The notes below the pieces were generated by a model. That model saw only the letters and a list, made by a program, of their open reading frames with translations, did no database searches and had not been told where the DNA came from. A stretch of DNA of 64,000 bases from Bradyrhizobium sp. RP6. GTDB lineage: Bacteria > Pseudomonadota > Alphaproteobacteria > Rhizobiales > Xanthobacteraceae. The stretch is from NCBI RefSeq assembly GCF_003837805.1, contig NZ_RQIT01000014.1:124001-188000 (forward strand). Reading direction: 5' to 3'. Positions 9,267 through 18,553 of the stretch are shown here, piece by piece. A program made the translations under genes and the position numbers. The stretch's first letter is position 1; each line of letters begins with the position of its first letter.

Positions 9267-10937
9267 CTACTTTGCCAAACTCGGCAGATCGAGGCCGTTG
9301 GTGCGCGCGCAGTCGATCGCCGTCTCATAGCCCGCATCGGCATGGCGCATGACGCCGCTCGCCGGGTCGTTCCAGAGCACGCGCTCGATGCGCCTGGCGG
9401 CTTCCGTCGTGCCGTCGGCGACGATCACCATGCCGGCGTGCTGGGAATAGCCGATGCCGACGCCGCCACCATGATGCAGCGACACCCAGGTCGCGCCGCT
9501 GGCGCAATTGAGCAGCGCATTGAGCAAGGGCCAGTCGGACACGGCGTCCGAGCCGTCCTTCATCGCCTCGGTCTCGCGATTGGGGCTCGCCACCGAGCCA
9601 CTGTCGAGATGATCGCGGCCGATCACGATCGGCGCTTTCAGCTCGCCCCGCGCCACCATCTCGTTGAAGGCGAGACCGAGGCGATGGCGATCACCGAGGC
9701 CGACCCAGCAGATCCGCGCCGGCAGGCCCTGGAACTTGATGCGTTCCTTGGCCATGTCGAGCCAATTGTGCAGATGCTTGTCGCCGGGCATCAGCTCTTT
9801 CACCTTGGCATCGGTCTTGAAGATGTCCTCGGGATCGCCCGAGAGCGCGGCCCAGCGGAACGGCCCGATGCCGCGGCAGAACAAGGGCCGGATATAGGCG
9901 GGGACGAAGCCGGGGAAATCGAAGGCGTTCTTCAGGCCCATGTCCTGCGCCATCTGGCGGATGTTGTTGCCGTAGTCGAGCGTCGGAATGCCCTGCGCGT
10001 GGAAATCCAGCATGGCCTGGACATGATCGACCATCGAGGTTTTCGACGCGCGCTCGACTGCCTTCGGATCCGAAGCGCGTTTCGCCTCCCAGTCGGCCAG
10101 CGTCCAGCCCTTCGGCAAGTACCCGTTGATCGGATCATGCGCGCTGGTCTGGTCGGTGACGATGTCGGGCTTGACACCACGGCGGACCAGCTCCGGGAAA
10201 ACTTCCGCGGCATTGCCGAGCAAACCGACCGAGACCGCCCGCTTCGTCTTCGCGGCCTCCGCCATGATCGCGAGCGCCTCGTCGAGCGTTGCGGCCTGGC
10301 GATCGAGATAGCCGGTGCGCAGGCGCATCTCGATGCGGCTCGGCTGGCATTCGACCGCGAGCATCGAGGCGCCGGCCATGGTCGCGGCCAGCGGCTGCGC
10401 GCCCCCCATGCCGCCAAGGCCCGCGGTAAGGATCCATTTGCCGGCCAGGCTGCCGCCATAATGGCGTCGACCGACCTCGACGAAAGTCTCGTAGGTGCCC
10501 TGCACGATGCCCTGGCTGCCGATATAGATCCAGGAGCCGGCCGTCATCTGGCCGTACATCATCAGGCCCTTACGATCGAGCTCGTTGAAATGATCGAGCG
10601 TCGCCCAATGCGGCACGATGTTGGAGTTCGCGATCAGCACGCGCGGCGCGTCCGCATGGGTGCGGAACACGCCGACCGGCTTGCCGGACTGAACCAGCAG
10701 CGTCTGGTCGGCTTCGAGCTTGCGCAAGGCCGCAACGATCCGGTCAAAGCTCTCCCAGTCGCGTGCGGCGCGGCCGATGCCGCCATAGACCACGAGCTCG
10801 CTCGGGCGCTCCGCCACATCCGGATCGAGATTGTTCATCAGCATGCGCAGCGGCGCTTCCGTGAGCCAGCTCTTGGCGCTGATGTCGCTGCCGCGGGGCG
10901 CGCGGATAGTGCGGTCATTGTCCAGTCGGCGGTTCAT
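9267..10937 (-). CDS. hutU: Urocanate hydratase
   Basis: Second step of histidine breakdown: urocanate to 4-imidazolone-5-propionate, NAD+-dependent, cytoplasmic. The 556-residue length is normal. Seen: the GLGGMGGAQPLAATMAGA nucleotide-binding stretch, the urocanase signature VGLGDRHRLGLAFNEMV with the conserved Arg-His region, and HHGGGVGIGYSQHAG near the C-terminus. ATG 10937 is chosen over the longer frame because the family N-terminus (LDNDRTIRAPRG) begins there. It is the last gene of hutI-hutH-hutU. Confidence 0.97.
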   Translation of the reverse strand: MNRRLDNDRTIRAPRGSDISAKSWLTEAPLRMLMNNLDPDVAERPSELVVYGGIGRAARDWESFDRIVAALRKLEADQTLLVQSGKPVGVFRTHADAPRVLIANSNIVPHWATLDHFNELDRKGLMMYGQMTAGSWIYIGSQGIVQGTYETFVEVGRRHYGGSLAGKWILTAGLGGMGGAQPLAATMAGASMLAVECQPSRIEMRLRTGYLDRQAATLDEALAIMAEAAKTKRAVSVGLLGNAAEVFPELVRRGVKPDIVTDQTSAHDPINGYLPKGWTLADWEAKRASDPKAVERASKTSMVDHVQAMLDFHAQGIPTLDYGNNIRQMAQDMGLKNAFDFPGFVPAYIRPLFCRGIGPFRWAALSGDPEDIFKTDAKVKELMPGDKHLHNWLDMAKERIKFQGLPARICWVGLGDRHRLGLAFNEMVARGELKAPIVIGRDHLDSGSVASPNRETEAMKDGSDAVSDWPLLNALLNCASGATWVSLHHGGGVGIGYSQHAGMVIVADGTTEAARRIERVLWNDPASGVMRHADAGYETAIDCARTNGLDLPSLAK

Positions 10938-10947
10938 GCGGACCTCT

Positions 10948-12507
10948 TCAGACGAGTCTCGGAAACGGATCAGTAGGAAGCTGGGCGAGCGCGGCAGCTG
11001 GAAGCGCATCGGCTTCGATCAATGCAGCGGCCTTGGCGAGATCGCTAGCCATGTAGCGATCGGCACCAAGTGCCGGCACCTGCTCGCGCAAGGCGGCGAT
11101 GACGGCAGCAAGCGGCGCGCTGGTCGCATGCGGCGCGCGCAGCGTGATGCCTTGGGCGGCGACCAAGAGCTCGATGCCGAGGATGGCGGCGAGGTTGTCG
11201 GCCATATCGGACAGGCGCCGCGCGGCATGTGCGGCCATCGACACATGGTCTTCCTGGTTGGCACTGGTTGGTGTCGAGTCGATCGAGCAGGCAGCTGCGC
11301 GCTGCTTGTTCTCGGCATAGAGCGCGGCCGCCGTCACCTCGGCGATCATGAAGCCGGAATTGATGCCGGGATCGGGGGTGAGGAACGGCGGAAGTCCGAA
11401 GTTGAGCGCGGGATCGACCAGCGTGGCAATGCGCCGCTCGCTGACCGCGCCGATCTCCGCCAGCGCCAGCGCAATGGCGTCGGCAGCGAAGGCGACCGGC
11501 TCGGCGTGGAAATTGCCGCCGGAGACGATCTCGCCGGTCTCGACCAGCACCAGCGGATTGTCCGTGACGGCGTTAGCCTCCACGATCAGCGTGTGCGCTG
11601 CCTGCGTGATCAGGTCGAGCGCGGCGCCCGCGACCTGCGGCTGGCAGCGCAGGCAATAGGGATCCTGCACGCGCTCGTCGCCTTCGAGATGCGAGAGGCG
11701 GATGTCGCTGCCATCGAGCAGCGCCGTCAGCGTCGCCGCCGCGGCGATCTGACCGGCATGGCCGCGTAGCGCCTGGATCTCGGGACGGAACGGCGCCGTG
11801 GAAGCCATCGCCGCATCGACCGACAATGCGCCGGTCACGAGCGCGGCGCAGGCAAGGCGAAACGCACGCAGCACGCCTGACAGGGCGTAGGCGGTCGAGA
11901 ACTGCGTGCCGTTGATCAACGCTAGGCCCTCCTTGGGGCCGAGCGTCAGCGGCGAAAGGCCCGCAGCTGCCAGCGCTTCAGCGCCGGACACGGTTTTCCC
12001 GTCAACGATCGCCTGGCCTTCGCCGATCATCACGGCGGTCATATGCGCAAGTGGCGCGAGATCGCCTGAGGCGCCAACGGAACCCTGCTGCGGCACGAGC
12101 GGCGTGACGCCCCGCGCCAGCATGTCCTGAAGCTGCTCGATCAGCTCGCGGCGCACGCCGGAGGCGCCACGACCGAGAGAGATGATCTTCAGCGCCATCA
12201 TCAGGCGGACGATCGGCTCCGGCGTCGCAGCGCCGACGCCGCAGCAATGCGAGAGGATCAGGTTACGCTGGAGCCGCGCGGTCTGATCGGGCGGAATGCG
12301 CTTCGAAGCCAGCTTCCCGAAGCCGGTGTTGATGCCGTAGACCGGCGCATCGGCCCGCGCCGCCTTCGCGACGATCTCCGCCGCCGCCTCGACGCGTGAC
12401 CAGAACGACGGATCGAGCACGACGGGCGCACCGTCGAGCATGCGCGCGAAATCATCGAGACCGACCGTCCCCGGTTTGACGACGATCACTGTGTTCCGCT
12501 CCGTCAC
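10948..12507 (-). CDS. hutH: Histidine ammonia-lyase
   Basis: First step of histidine breakdown: histidine to urocanate plus ammonia. The Ala-Ser-Gly triad that cyclises into the MIO cofactor is at residues 146-148 in GSVGASGDLAPLAHM. A conserved active-site Tyr is in APVYGINTGFG (~56-65). Length 519 is normal. A GTG start at 12507 is preferred because it makes a GTGA overlap with the hutI stop and has GGAGGGG just upstream; another GTG at 12519 is possible. Confidence 0.96.
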   Translation of the reverse strand: MTERNTVIVVKPGTVGLDDFARMLDGAPVVLDPSFWSRVEAAAEIVAKAARADAPVYGINTGFGKLASKRIPPDQTARLQRNLILSHCCGVGAATPEPIVRLMMALKIISLGRGASGVRRELIEQLQDMLARGVTPLVPQQGSVGASGDLAPLAHMTAVMIGEGQAIVDGKTVSGAEALAAAGLSPLTLGPKEGLALINGTQFSTAYALSGVLRAFRLACAALVTGALSVDAAMASTAPFRPEIQALRGHAGQIAAAATLTALLDGSDIRLSHLEGDERVQDPYCLRCQPQVAGAALDLITQAAHTLIVEANAVTDNPLVLVETGEIVSGGNFHAEPVAFAADAIALALAEIGAVSERRIATLVDPALNFGLPPFLTPDPGINSGFMIAEVTAAALYAENKQRAAACSIDSTPTSANQEDHVSMAAHAARRLSDMADNLAAILGIELLVAAQGITLRAPHATSAPLAAVIAALREQVPALGADRYMASDLAKAAALIEADALPAAALAQLPTDPFPRLV

Positions 12508-13730
12508 GCTCCCCTCCACACCCGGCGGTGCAGCGGATTGAAGCCGATGCGGTAGACCAGCTCGGCCGGGCGCTCTATGTCCCAGATCGCAAGGTCACAC
12601 CATTTGCCTGCCTCCAGCGTACCGGCCTCCTCGAGGACACCGAGCGCGCGCGCGCCTTCGCGGGTGACGCCGGCGAGGCATTCAGCCACAGTCATCCGGA
12701 ACAGCGTAGCTCCCATGTTCATCGCGAGCAGCAGCGAGGTCAGCGGCGAGCTGCCGGGATTGCAGTCGGTTGCCAGCGCCATGGGAACACCATGCTTGCG
12801 GAACGTCTCCGCCGGCGGCTTCTGCGTCTCGCGAATGAAATAGAACGCACCCGGCAGCAGCACCGCAACCGTGCCGGCCTTCGCCATTGCGGCCGCACCG
12901 GCCTCGTCGGTGTGCTCCAGATGATCGGCCGAGAGCGCCGAGAATTTCGCGGCCAGCGCGGCACCGCCAAGATTCGAGAGCTGGTCGGCATGGAGCTTGA
13001 CCGGCAGTCCAAGTCCCCTCGCCGTTTCGAACACCCGCGCGGTTTGCGCGGCCGAGAACGCGATGCCTTCCATGAAAGCGTCGACGGCATCGGCGAGGCC
13101 CGCCTTCGCAACCGCCGGCAGCATCTCCTCGCAGACGAGATCGATGTAGCGATCCTTGTCGCCATCGGCTTCGACGGGCAGCGCATGCGCGCCGAGGAAG
13201 GAGGTGCGGATCGCGACCGGCCTCTCGCGGCCAAGGCTGCGCGCGGCCGCGAGCTGCCGCAACTCCGTTTCGGTGTCGAGACCATAGCCGGATTTGATCT
13301 CGATCGTGGTTGCACCTTCGGCGATCAAGGCATCGAGCCGAGGCAACGCGCTTGCGACGAGCTCGGCCTCACTTGCCTTGCGCGTCGCTGCCACGGTCGA
13401 AACGATGCCGCCGCCCGCGCGCGCGATCTCCTCGTAGCTCGCGCCCTTCAGGCGCAGCTCGAATTCATGCGCGCGATCGCCGCCATAGACCAGATGGGTG
13501 TGACAATCGACGAGCCCCGGCGTGATCCAGCGCCCGTCGCAGTCGATCCGTTCGGCCGCATCGGCGTCCACCGAAAAATCGGCCTGCGCACCAGCATAGA
13601 CGATCCTGCCGCCGCGGGCGGCGATGATGCCGCGTTCGACCTCGCCGAGATCGGGGCCGTCACCTCGCAGCGTGGCGAGGCGGGCATTGTGCCAGATCCG
13701 GTCGAAGCGTTCTGCCATGCGGGTATCCAT
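12504..13730 (-). CDS. hutI: Imidazolonepropionase
   Basis: Third step: hydrolysis of 4-imidazolone-5-propionate to formiminoglutamate. Amidohydrolase fold with the metal-binding DCHTHLVYGGDRAHEF motif (~residues 74-89), IEIKSGYGLD, KLHADQLSN with a metal His, and a late ATDCNPGS motif with the metal Asp. First gene of the leftward hut operon, with a palindromic HutC-type operator 20-39 bp upstream of the start. A second in-frame ATG lies four codons downstream. Confidence 0.96.
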   Translation of the reverse strand: MDTRMAERFDRIWHNARLATLRGDGPDLGEVERGIIAARGGRIVYAGAQADFSVDADAAERIDCDGRWITPGLVDCHTHLVYGGDRAHEFELRLKGASYEEIARAGGGIVSTVAATRKASEAELVASALPRLDALIAEGATTIEIKSGYGLDTETELRQLAAARSLGRERPVAIRTSFLGAHALPVEADGDKDRYIDLVCEEMLPAVAKAGLADAVDAFMEGIAFSAAQTARVFETARGLGLPVKLHADQLSNLGGAALAAKFSALSADHLEHTDEAGAAAMAKAGTVAVLLPGAFYFIRETQKPPAETFRKHGVPMALATDCNPGSSPLTSLLLAMNMGATLFRMTVAECLAGVTREGARALGVLEEAGTLEAGKWCDLAIWDIERPAELVYRIGFNPLHRRVWRGA

Positions 13731-13749
13731 TCGGCGTCGGATGCTTGAC

Positions 13750-13769
13750 TTATATGTCTAGACATATAA
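13750..13769. promoter_or_regulatory. HutC-type operator in the hutI/hutF divergent promoter
   Basis: The sequence TTATATGTCTAGACATATAA is a perfect 20-bp palindrome centred between divergent hutI (start 13730) and hutF (start 13804). Known HutC targets in proteobacteria are AT-rich palindromes with a TGTNTANACA-like core, and this site contains TGTCTAGACA. One site could control both hut transcripts. The palindrome is seen; HutC binding is inferred from position and family knowledge. Confidence 0.85.
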
Positions 13770-13803
13770 TCGTAACGCCGTTCTGTCCAGCCGGCGTGTA
13801 ACC

Positions 13804-15162
13804 ATGACACGACTGCATTTCGCTTCCGCGCTCCTGCCTTCGGGCTGGGCCAATGACGTGCAGGTGGTCATCGCCGCCGGCGCGATCGCGGAGGTGACGG
13901 CGGGCGTGCAGCCTGGCGCCGGCGACGAGCGCCATCAGATCGCGCTTCCGGGATTGGCGAGCCTGCACAGCCACGCCTTCCAGCGCGGCATGGCAGGGCT
14001 TGCGGAGCTGCGCGGCGACAGCACCGATACCTTCTGGACCTGGCGCGAGACGATGTATCGCTTTGCGCTGGCAATGGCGCCCGACGACGTCGCGGCCGTG
14101 GCGGCGCTGCTCTATGTCGAGATGCTCGAGCAGGGTTTTACCCGCGTCGGCGAATTCCACTATCTGCACCACGACCGCGACGGCTCGCCCTACGCTGACC
14201 CCGCCGAGATGGCCGTGCGCATTGCACAGGCCGCCGAAGCCTCGGGCATTGCGCTGACGTTGTTGCCAAGTTTCTATGCGCATGGCTCGTTTGGAGGCGC
14301 AGCGCCGCATGCCGGACAGCGCCGTTTCATCTGCTCGGTCGATCAATTCTCCGCATTGGTGGCGGCCTCGCGCCGCGCAATCAGCGCGTTGCCTGGCGCC
14401 AATATCGGCATCGCACCGCACAGTTTGCGCGCGGTTACGCCGGACGAGCTCGCCGCGATCATTCCACTCGCCGATGGCGGGCCGGTGCACATTCATGCGG
14501 CCGAACAGGTGAAGGAGGTCGAGGATTGCCTCGCCTGGTCGGGCCGGCGTCCGGTGCAATGGCTGCTCGAGCATGCACCGGTCGATCGGCGCTGGTGCCT
14601 CATTCATGCGACCCACATGACGGGTGAGGAAGTGACGGCGTTCGCCAAGACCGGTGCGGTGGCGGGCCTCTGTCCGATCACGGAGGCGAGCCTCGGCGAC
14701 GGCACTTTTTCGGCGCGGGAGTTTGTCGACGCCGGCGGCTTTTTCGGCATCGGTAGCGATTCCAACGTGTTGATCGGCGCCGCTGACGAATTGCGCCAGC
14801 TCGAATACGGCCAGCGGCTCAAGCACCGCCAGCGCAACGTCCTCTCCGGCGGCGCAGGTCGCTCCACAGGACGTTCGCTGTTCGACGGGGCACTCGCCGG
14901 CGGCGCGCGGGCGCTGGCGCAACCGGCCATCGGCCTCACACCCGGTGCACGCGCCGACATCGTCACGCTCGACACGGCGCATCCATCGCTGGCAGGACGA
15001 GCGCACGACGCGGTCATCGACGGCTGGATATTTTCTGCCGGCGGCGCCGCCATCGATTGCGTCTGGGCCGGCGGCCGCAAGGTGGTTGAGGGCGGTCAGC
15101 ATGGATTGCGCCAAGCCGCGCGCGAACGCTTCAACGCGGCGGTGCGGAGGCTCGTCGCATGA
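13804..15162 (+). CDS. hutF: Formimidoylglutamate deiminase
   Basis: Converts N-formimino-L-glutamate to N-formyl-L-glutamate plus ammonia, the five-step branch of histidine catabolism. Amidohydrolase motifs: metal-binding LASLHSHAFQRGMAG (His55, His57), the FHYLHHDRDG segment typical of HutF, HIHAAEQ, and IGSDSNVLIG with the late Asp. The product needs a deformylase, but no hutG is present; the M20 hydrolase at 18546 is the candidate. It ends in a 4-bp ATGA overlap with hutC. No strong ribosome site is seen before the ATG. Confidence 0.95.
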   Translation: MTRLHFASALLPSGWANDVQVVIAAGAIAEVTAGVQPGAGDERHQIALPGLASLHSHAFQRGMAGLAELRGDSTDTFWTWRETMYRFALAMAPDDVAAVAALLYVEMLEQGFTRVGEFHYLHHDRDGSPYADPAEMAVRIAQAAEASGIALTLLPSFYAHGSFGGAAPHAGQRRFICSVDQFSALVAASRRAISALPGANIGIAPHSLRAVTPDELAAIIPLADGGPVHIHAAEQVKEVEDCLAWSGRRPVQWLLEHAPVDRRWCLIHATHMTGEEVTAFAKTGAVAGLCPITEASLGDGTFSAREFVDAGGFFGIGSDSNVLIGAADELRQLEYGQRLKHRQRNVLSGGAGRSTGRSLFDGALAGGARALAQPAIGLTPGARADIVTLDTAHPSLAGRAHDAVIDGWIFSAGGAAIDCVWAGGRKVVEGGQHGLRQAARERFNAAVRRLVA

Positions 15163-15884
15163 GCCTCGTGACCGATGCCGACAAGCCGACGCTCTACAAA
15201 CGCATTCGCGCCGACATCGAGAAGCGCATCCTGACCGGCGAGTGGCCGCCCGGCCATCGCATTCCGTTCGAGCATGAACTGGTCGCTCGCTACGGCTGCT
15301 CGCGCATGACCGTGAACAAGGCGCTGTCGGAGCTGGCACAGGCCGACCTGATCGAGCGGCGGCGGCGTGCCGGCTCCTTCGTGCGCCGGCCGCAGCATCA
15401 ATCGGCGGTGCTCAAGATCGCCGACATTCGCGCCGAGATCACCGCGCTCGGCCGCTCCTACGGTTACGAGCTGATCGGCCGCAAGCTGCGCACCGCGACC
15501 GCCGCCGACCGCGACCGTCTCGGCGTGAACAAGGCCGGCAAGGTGGTCGCGATCACCTGCCGCCATAGCGCCGACAACGTGCCCTTCGCCGTCGAGGACA
15601 GGCTGATCGATCTGTCGTCGGTGCCGGATGCCGCGACCGCGGACTTCTCGCGCGAGCCGCCCGGTTCCTGGCTGCTTCACCATGTCCCATGGACAGAAGC
15701 CGAGCACACGATCAGCGCCATCGTTGCGGACGATCACACGGCGGACGCGCTCGCGATCGCCGTCGGCGCGCCCTGTCTTGTCATCGATCGCTACACGTGG
15801 CGCAGCGCACGCACGATCACCGCCGTGCGCCTGCTCTATCCCGGTGACTCTCACCGCCTTGTCGCGCGATTCAAGGGAGGCTGA
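15159..15884 (+). CDS. hutC: HutC, GntR-family repressor of histidine utilisation
   Basis: 241-residue GntR/HutC-subfamily regulator. The N-terminal winged helix spans about residues 10-78 (TLYKRIRADIEKRILTGEWP, SRMTVNKALSELAQADLIERRR), followed by a UTRA ligand-binding domain. HutC proteins are released from DNA by urocanate. It is translationally coupled to hutF. Its likely operator is the 20-bp palindrome at 13750-13769; no second copy was seen upstream of the ABC genes. Confidence 0.95.
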   Translation: MSLVTDADKPTLYKRIRADIEKRILTGEWPPGHRIPFEHELVARYGCSRMTVNKALSELAQADLIERRRRAGSFVRRPQHQSAVLKIADIRAEITALGRSYGYELIGRKLRTATAADRDRLGVNKAGKVVAITCRHSADNVPFAVEDRLIDLSSVPDAATADFSREPPGSWLLHHVPWTEAEHTISAIVADDHTADALAIAVGAPCLVIDRYTWRSARTITAVRLLYPGDSHRLVARFKGG

Positions 15885-15989
15885 GAGGATATGTCGGCAC
15901 AAATCGTGCAACGCTTCGCGGAATCGCCCATATGGGCCGGCAAAGATCAACAGGACGTCAAACCATCGATCGGCAAGAGGACGATAATC

Positions 15990-16934
15990 ATGCGTAGTTC
16001 GACAGTATTTGCGACAATCATCGCTCTCGCGGCCTCCACTCCGGCGCTCGCCCAGGACGTCAAGGTCGGCATGGGCATTTCCGGATGGACCGGCTTTGCG
16101 CCGCTGACGCTGGCGAAGGAGGCCGGCATCTTCAAGAAGAACGGCCTCGACGTCACCATCAAGAAGATTCCGCAGAAGGACCGCCACCTCGCCATCGCCT
16201 CCGGCGACATCCAGTGCGCCGCGACCACGGTCGAGACCTGGATCTCCTGGAACGCCAACGGTGTTACGACCAAGCAGATCTTCCAGCTCGACAAGAGCTA
16301 TGGTGCCGACGGCATGGCCGTGCGCAACGACGTCGCCGCGATCAAGGACCTCAAGGGCAAGACCGTCGCCGCGTCCGCACCGGGCACCTCGCCCTATTTC
16401 GCGCTGGCCTGGATGCTGAAGAAGAACGGCCTCACTACGAAGGACGTCACGGTGGTGAACCTCGAGCCGGCCGCGGCGGCGCAGGCCTTCGTCTCCGGCC
16501 AGAACGACGCCGCGATGACCTATGAGCCATATCTGTCGACGGTGCGTGCCGCGCCCGACAAGGGCAAGATCATCGCCACCACGCTCGACTACCCGATGGT
16601 GATGGACACCTTCGGCTGCACGCCGAAATTCCTCACCGAGAATCCGAAGGCCGCCAAGGCGCTCGCCGACAGCTATTTCGAGGCGCTCGACATGATCGCC
16701 AAGGATCAGGCCAAGGCCTACGAGATCATGGGCGCCGACGTGAAGCAGACCGGCGAGCAGTTCGGCAACTCGGCGAAATACCTGCGCTGGCAGGACAAGG
16801 CCGCGAACCAGAAGTTCTTCGCCGGCGACTTCCTGACCTTCAACAAGGAGGCCGCCGAGCTCCTGCTCGAGATCGGCATCATCAAGGCTGCGCCGAAGGT
16901 CGAGGACCTCTACGACGCCAGCTTCATCAAGTAA
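15990..16934 (+). CDS. ABC transporter substrate-binding protein (NitT/TauA/SsuA type)
   Basis: Periplasmic binding protein, 314 residues. Sec signal peptide MRSSTVFATIIALAASTPALA, then a type II binding fold with VGMGISGWTGFAPLTLAKEAGIF, the NitT/TauA/SsuA pattern. The ATG at 15990 is chosen over the open frame from 15891 because AGAGGA precedes it and the signal starts there. It follows hutC and leads a four-gene set with permease, ATPase and M20 hydrolase. Its ligand is unknown; context favours a histidine-pathway amide such as an N-formyl or N-carbamoyl amino acid. Confidence 0.9.
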   Translation: MRSSTVFATIIALAASTPALAQDVKVGMGISGWTGFAPLTLAKEAGIFKKNGLDVTIKKIPQKDRHLAIASGDIQCAATTVETWISWNANGVTTKQIFQLDKSYGADGMAVRNDVAAIKDLKGKTVAASAPGTSPYFALAWMLKKNGLTTKDVTVVNLEPAAAAQAFVSGQNDAAMTYEPYLSTVRAAPDKGKIIATTLDYPMVMDTFGCTPKFLTENPKAAKALADSYFEALDMIAKDQAKAYEIMGADVKQTGEQFGNSAKYLRWQDKAANQKFFAGDFLTFNKEAAELLLEIGIIKAAPKVEDLYDASFIK

Positions 16935-16997
16935 CTTTCTTCGAGCTGCCGGTTCCGCCAGAGGCGGAGCCGGCGCTCTATTCGGATTCACAATTTG

Positions 16998-17771
16998 ATG
17001 CGTCCTCTGGACCCTGTTACATCGAGGCAGCGCGCGGCCTACGGCCTTGCGTTCTTCGTGCTGTTCGTCGCCCTCTGGTCCTGGGCGACGTTCGGCGGCC
17101 ATGTGTCGAAGACCTTCCTCGCCAATCCGTTGACCATGGTTCAGGAGGGCATCGAGCTGCTCACCAAGCACGGCTTCCTGTTCGACATCGGCATGACGAT
17201 ATGGCGCGTCGTCGGCGGCTTTGCGCTCGCCGCGATCATCGCGGTGCCGCTCGGCGTGCTGATGGGCGCCTACAAGCCCGTCGAGGCCTTCCTCGAACCG
17301 TTCGTGTCGTTCGCGCGCTATCTGCCCGCTTCCGCCTTCATCCCGCTCCTGATCCTGTGGGCCGGCATCGGCGAGCTGCAAAAGCTGCTCGTCATCTTCA
17401 TCGGCTCGGTATTCCAGGTCATCCTGATGGTCGCGGTGACGGTCGGCGCCACGCGGCGCGATCTGGTCGAGGCGGCCTATACGCTCGGAGCGAGCGACCG
17501 CGGCATCATCCGCCGCGTGCTGCTGCCCTCCTCCGCACCTGAGATCGCCGAGATCCTGCGGCTGGTGCTGGGCTGGGCCTGGACCTACGTCATCGTCGCC
17601 GAGCTGATCGGCTCGTCCTCGGGCATCGGTCATATGATCACCGACAGCCAGGCGCTGCTCAACACCGGCCAGATCATCTTCGGCATCATCGTGATCGGCC
17701 TGATCGGCCTGATCTCGGACTTCCTGTTCAAGGCGTTCAACGCCTGGCTGTTTCCCTGGAAGCTCGCATGA
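16998..17771 (+). CDS. ABC transporter permease (SsuC/TauC/NitT type)
   Basis: Inner-membrane permease, 257 residues, about six membrane segments. The EAA loop is EAAYTLGASDRGIIRRVLLP. The ATG at 16998 is chosen over an in-frame TTG at 16995. It overlaps the ATPase gene by 4 bp (ATGA), so the two are translationally coupled. It partners the binding protein at 15990. Confidence 0.92.
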   Translation: MRPLDPVTSRQRAAYGLAFFVLFVALWSWATFGGHVSKTFLANPLTMVQEGIELLTKHGFLFDIGMTIWRVVGGFALAAIIAVPLGVLMGAYKPVEAFLEPFVSFARYLPASAFIPLLILWAGIGELQKLLVIFIGSVFQVILMVAVTVGATRRDLVEAAYTLGASDRGIIRRVLLPSSAPEIAEILRLVLGWAWTYVIVAELIGSSSGIGHMITDSQALLNTGQIIFGIIVIGLIGLISDFLFKAFNAWLFPWKLA

Positions 17772-18553
17772 CGACGCTCAAGATCGAACAGGTCTCGCGC
17801 ACCTTCCCGGCGCGCCACGGCAACGCGCCGACCAGGGCGCTGGAGCCGACCGACCTCGTCATCGGCAACAACGACTTCGTCACCATCCTCGGCCCGTCCG
17901 GATGCGGCAAGTCCACGCTGCTGCGCATCGTCGCCGGCCTCGACCGCCCGACCAGCGGTCGCGTCACGCTCGACGGGCGCGAAGTGACCGGCCCCGGCGC
18001 CGATCGCGGCATGGTGTTCCAGTCCTATACGCTGTTCCCCTGGCTGACCGTGCGCGAGAACATCGCCTTCGGCCTGCGCGAGCGCGGCGTGCCCGAGGCG
18101 GAGCGCAACGGGATCGCCGACGCCTTCATCCGCCAGGTCGGATTGTCCGGCTTCGAGAACCATTGGCCCAAGCAGCTCTCCGGCGGCATGCAGCAGCGCA
18201 CGGCGATCGCGCGTGCGCTCGCCAATGATCCGAAGATCCTGCTGCTCGACGAACCCTTCGGCGCGCTGGACAACCAGACCCGCGCCTTGATGCAGGAGAT
18301 GCTGCTGGGAATCTGGGAGCGCGACCAGAAGACGGTGCTGTTCGTGACCCACGACATCGAGGAAGCCATCTTCCTCGGCAGCCGTGTCATCGTCATGAGC
18401 GCGCGTCCCGGCCGTATCAAGGCCGAAATCAATGTGGACCTGCCGCATCCGCGCTCCTACAAGATCAAGACCACGCCGGAATTCATCCAGCTCAAGGAAC
18501 GGCTGGTCGAGGAGATTCGCACCGAGGCGCTGAAAGTTGCCGAACATGCCTGA
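17768..18553 (+). CDS. ABC transporter ATPase (SsuB/TauB/NitT type)
   Basis: Energising subunit, 261 residues. Walker A GPSGCGKS near residues 38-45, Q-loop VFQSYTLFPWLTV, signature LSGGMQQR, Walker B ILLLDEPFGALD, and the switch His in VTHDIEEAI, all typical of nitrate/sulfonate/taurine-type importers. It overlaps the permease by 4 bp and the downstream M20 gene by 8 bp, tying the hydrolase to the transporter. Confidence 0.94.
   Translation: MTTLKIEQVSRTFPARHGNAPTRALEPTDLVIGNNDFVTILGPSGCGKSTLLRIVAGLDRPTSGRVTLDGREVTGPGADRGMVFQSYTLFPWLTVRENIAFGLRERGVPEAERNGIADAFIRQVGLSGFENHWPKQLSGGMQQRTAIARALANDPKILLLDEPFGALDNQTRALMQEMLLGIWERDQKTVLFVTHDIEEAIFLGSRVIVMSARPGRIKAEINVDLPHPRSYKIKTTPEFIQLKERLVEEIRTEALKVAEHA

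Noticed and set aside
15096..17633. Very long open frame (845 codons) on the minus strand across hutC and the ABC genes
   Set aside because: It is antisense to well-supported genes, has no family features, and arises from high GC at third codon positions.
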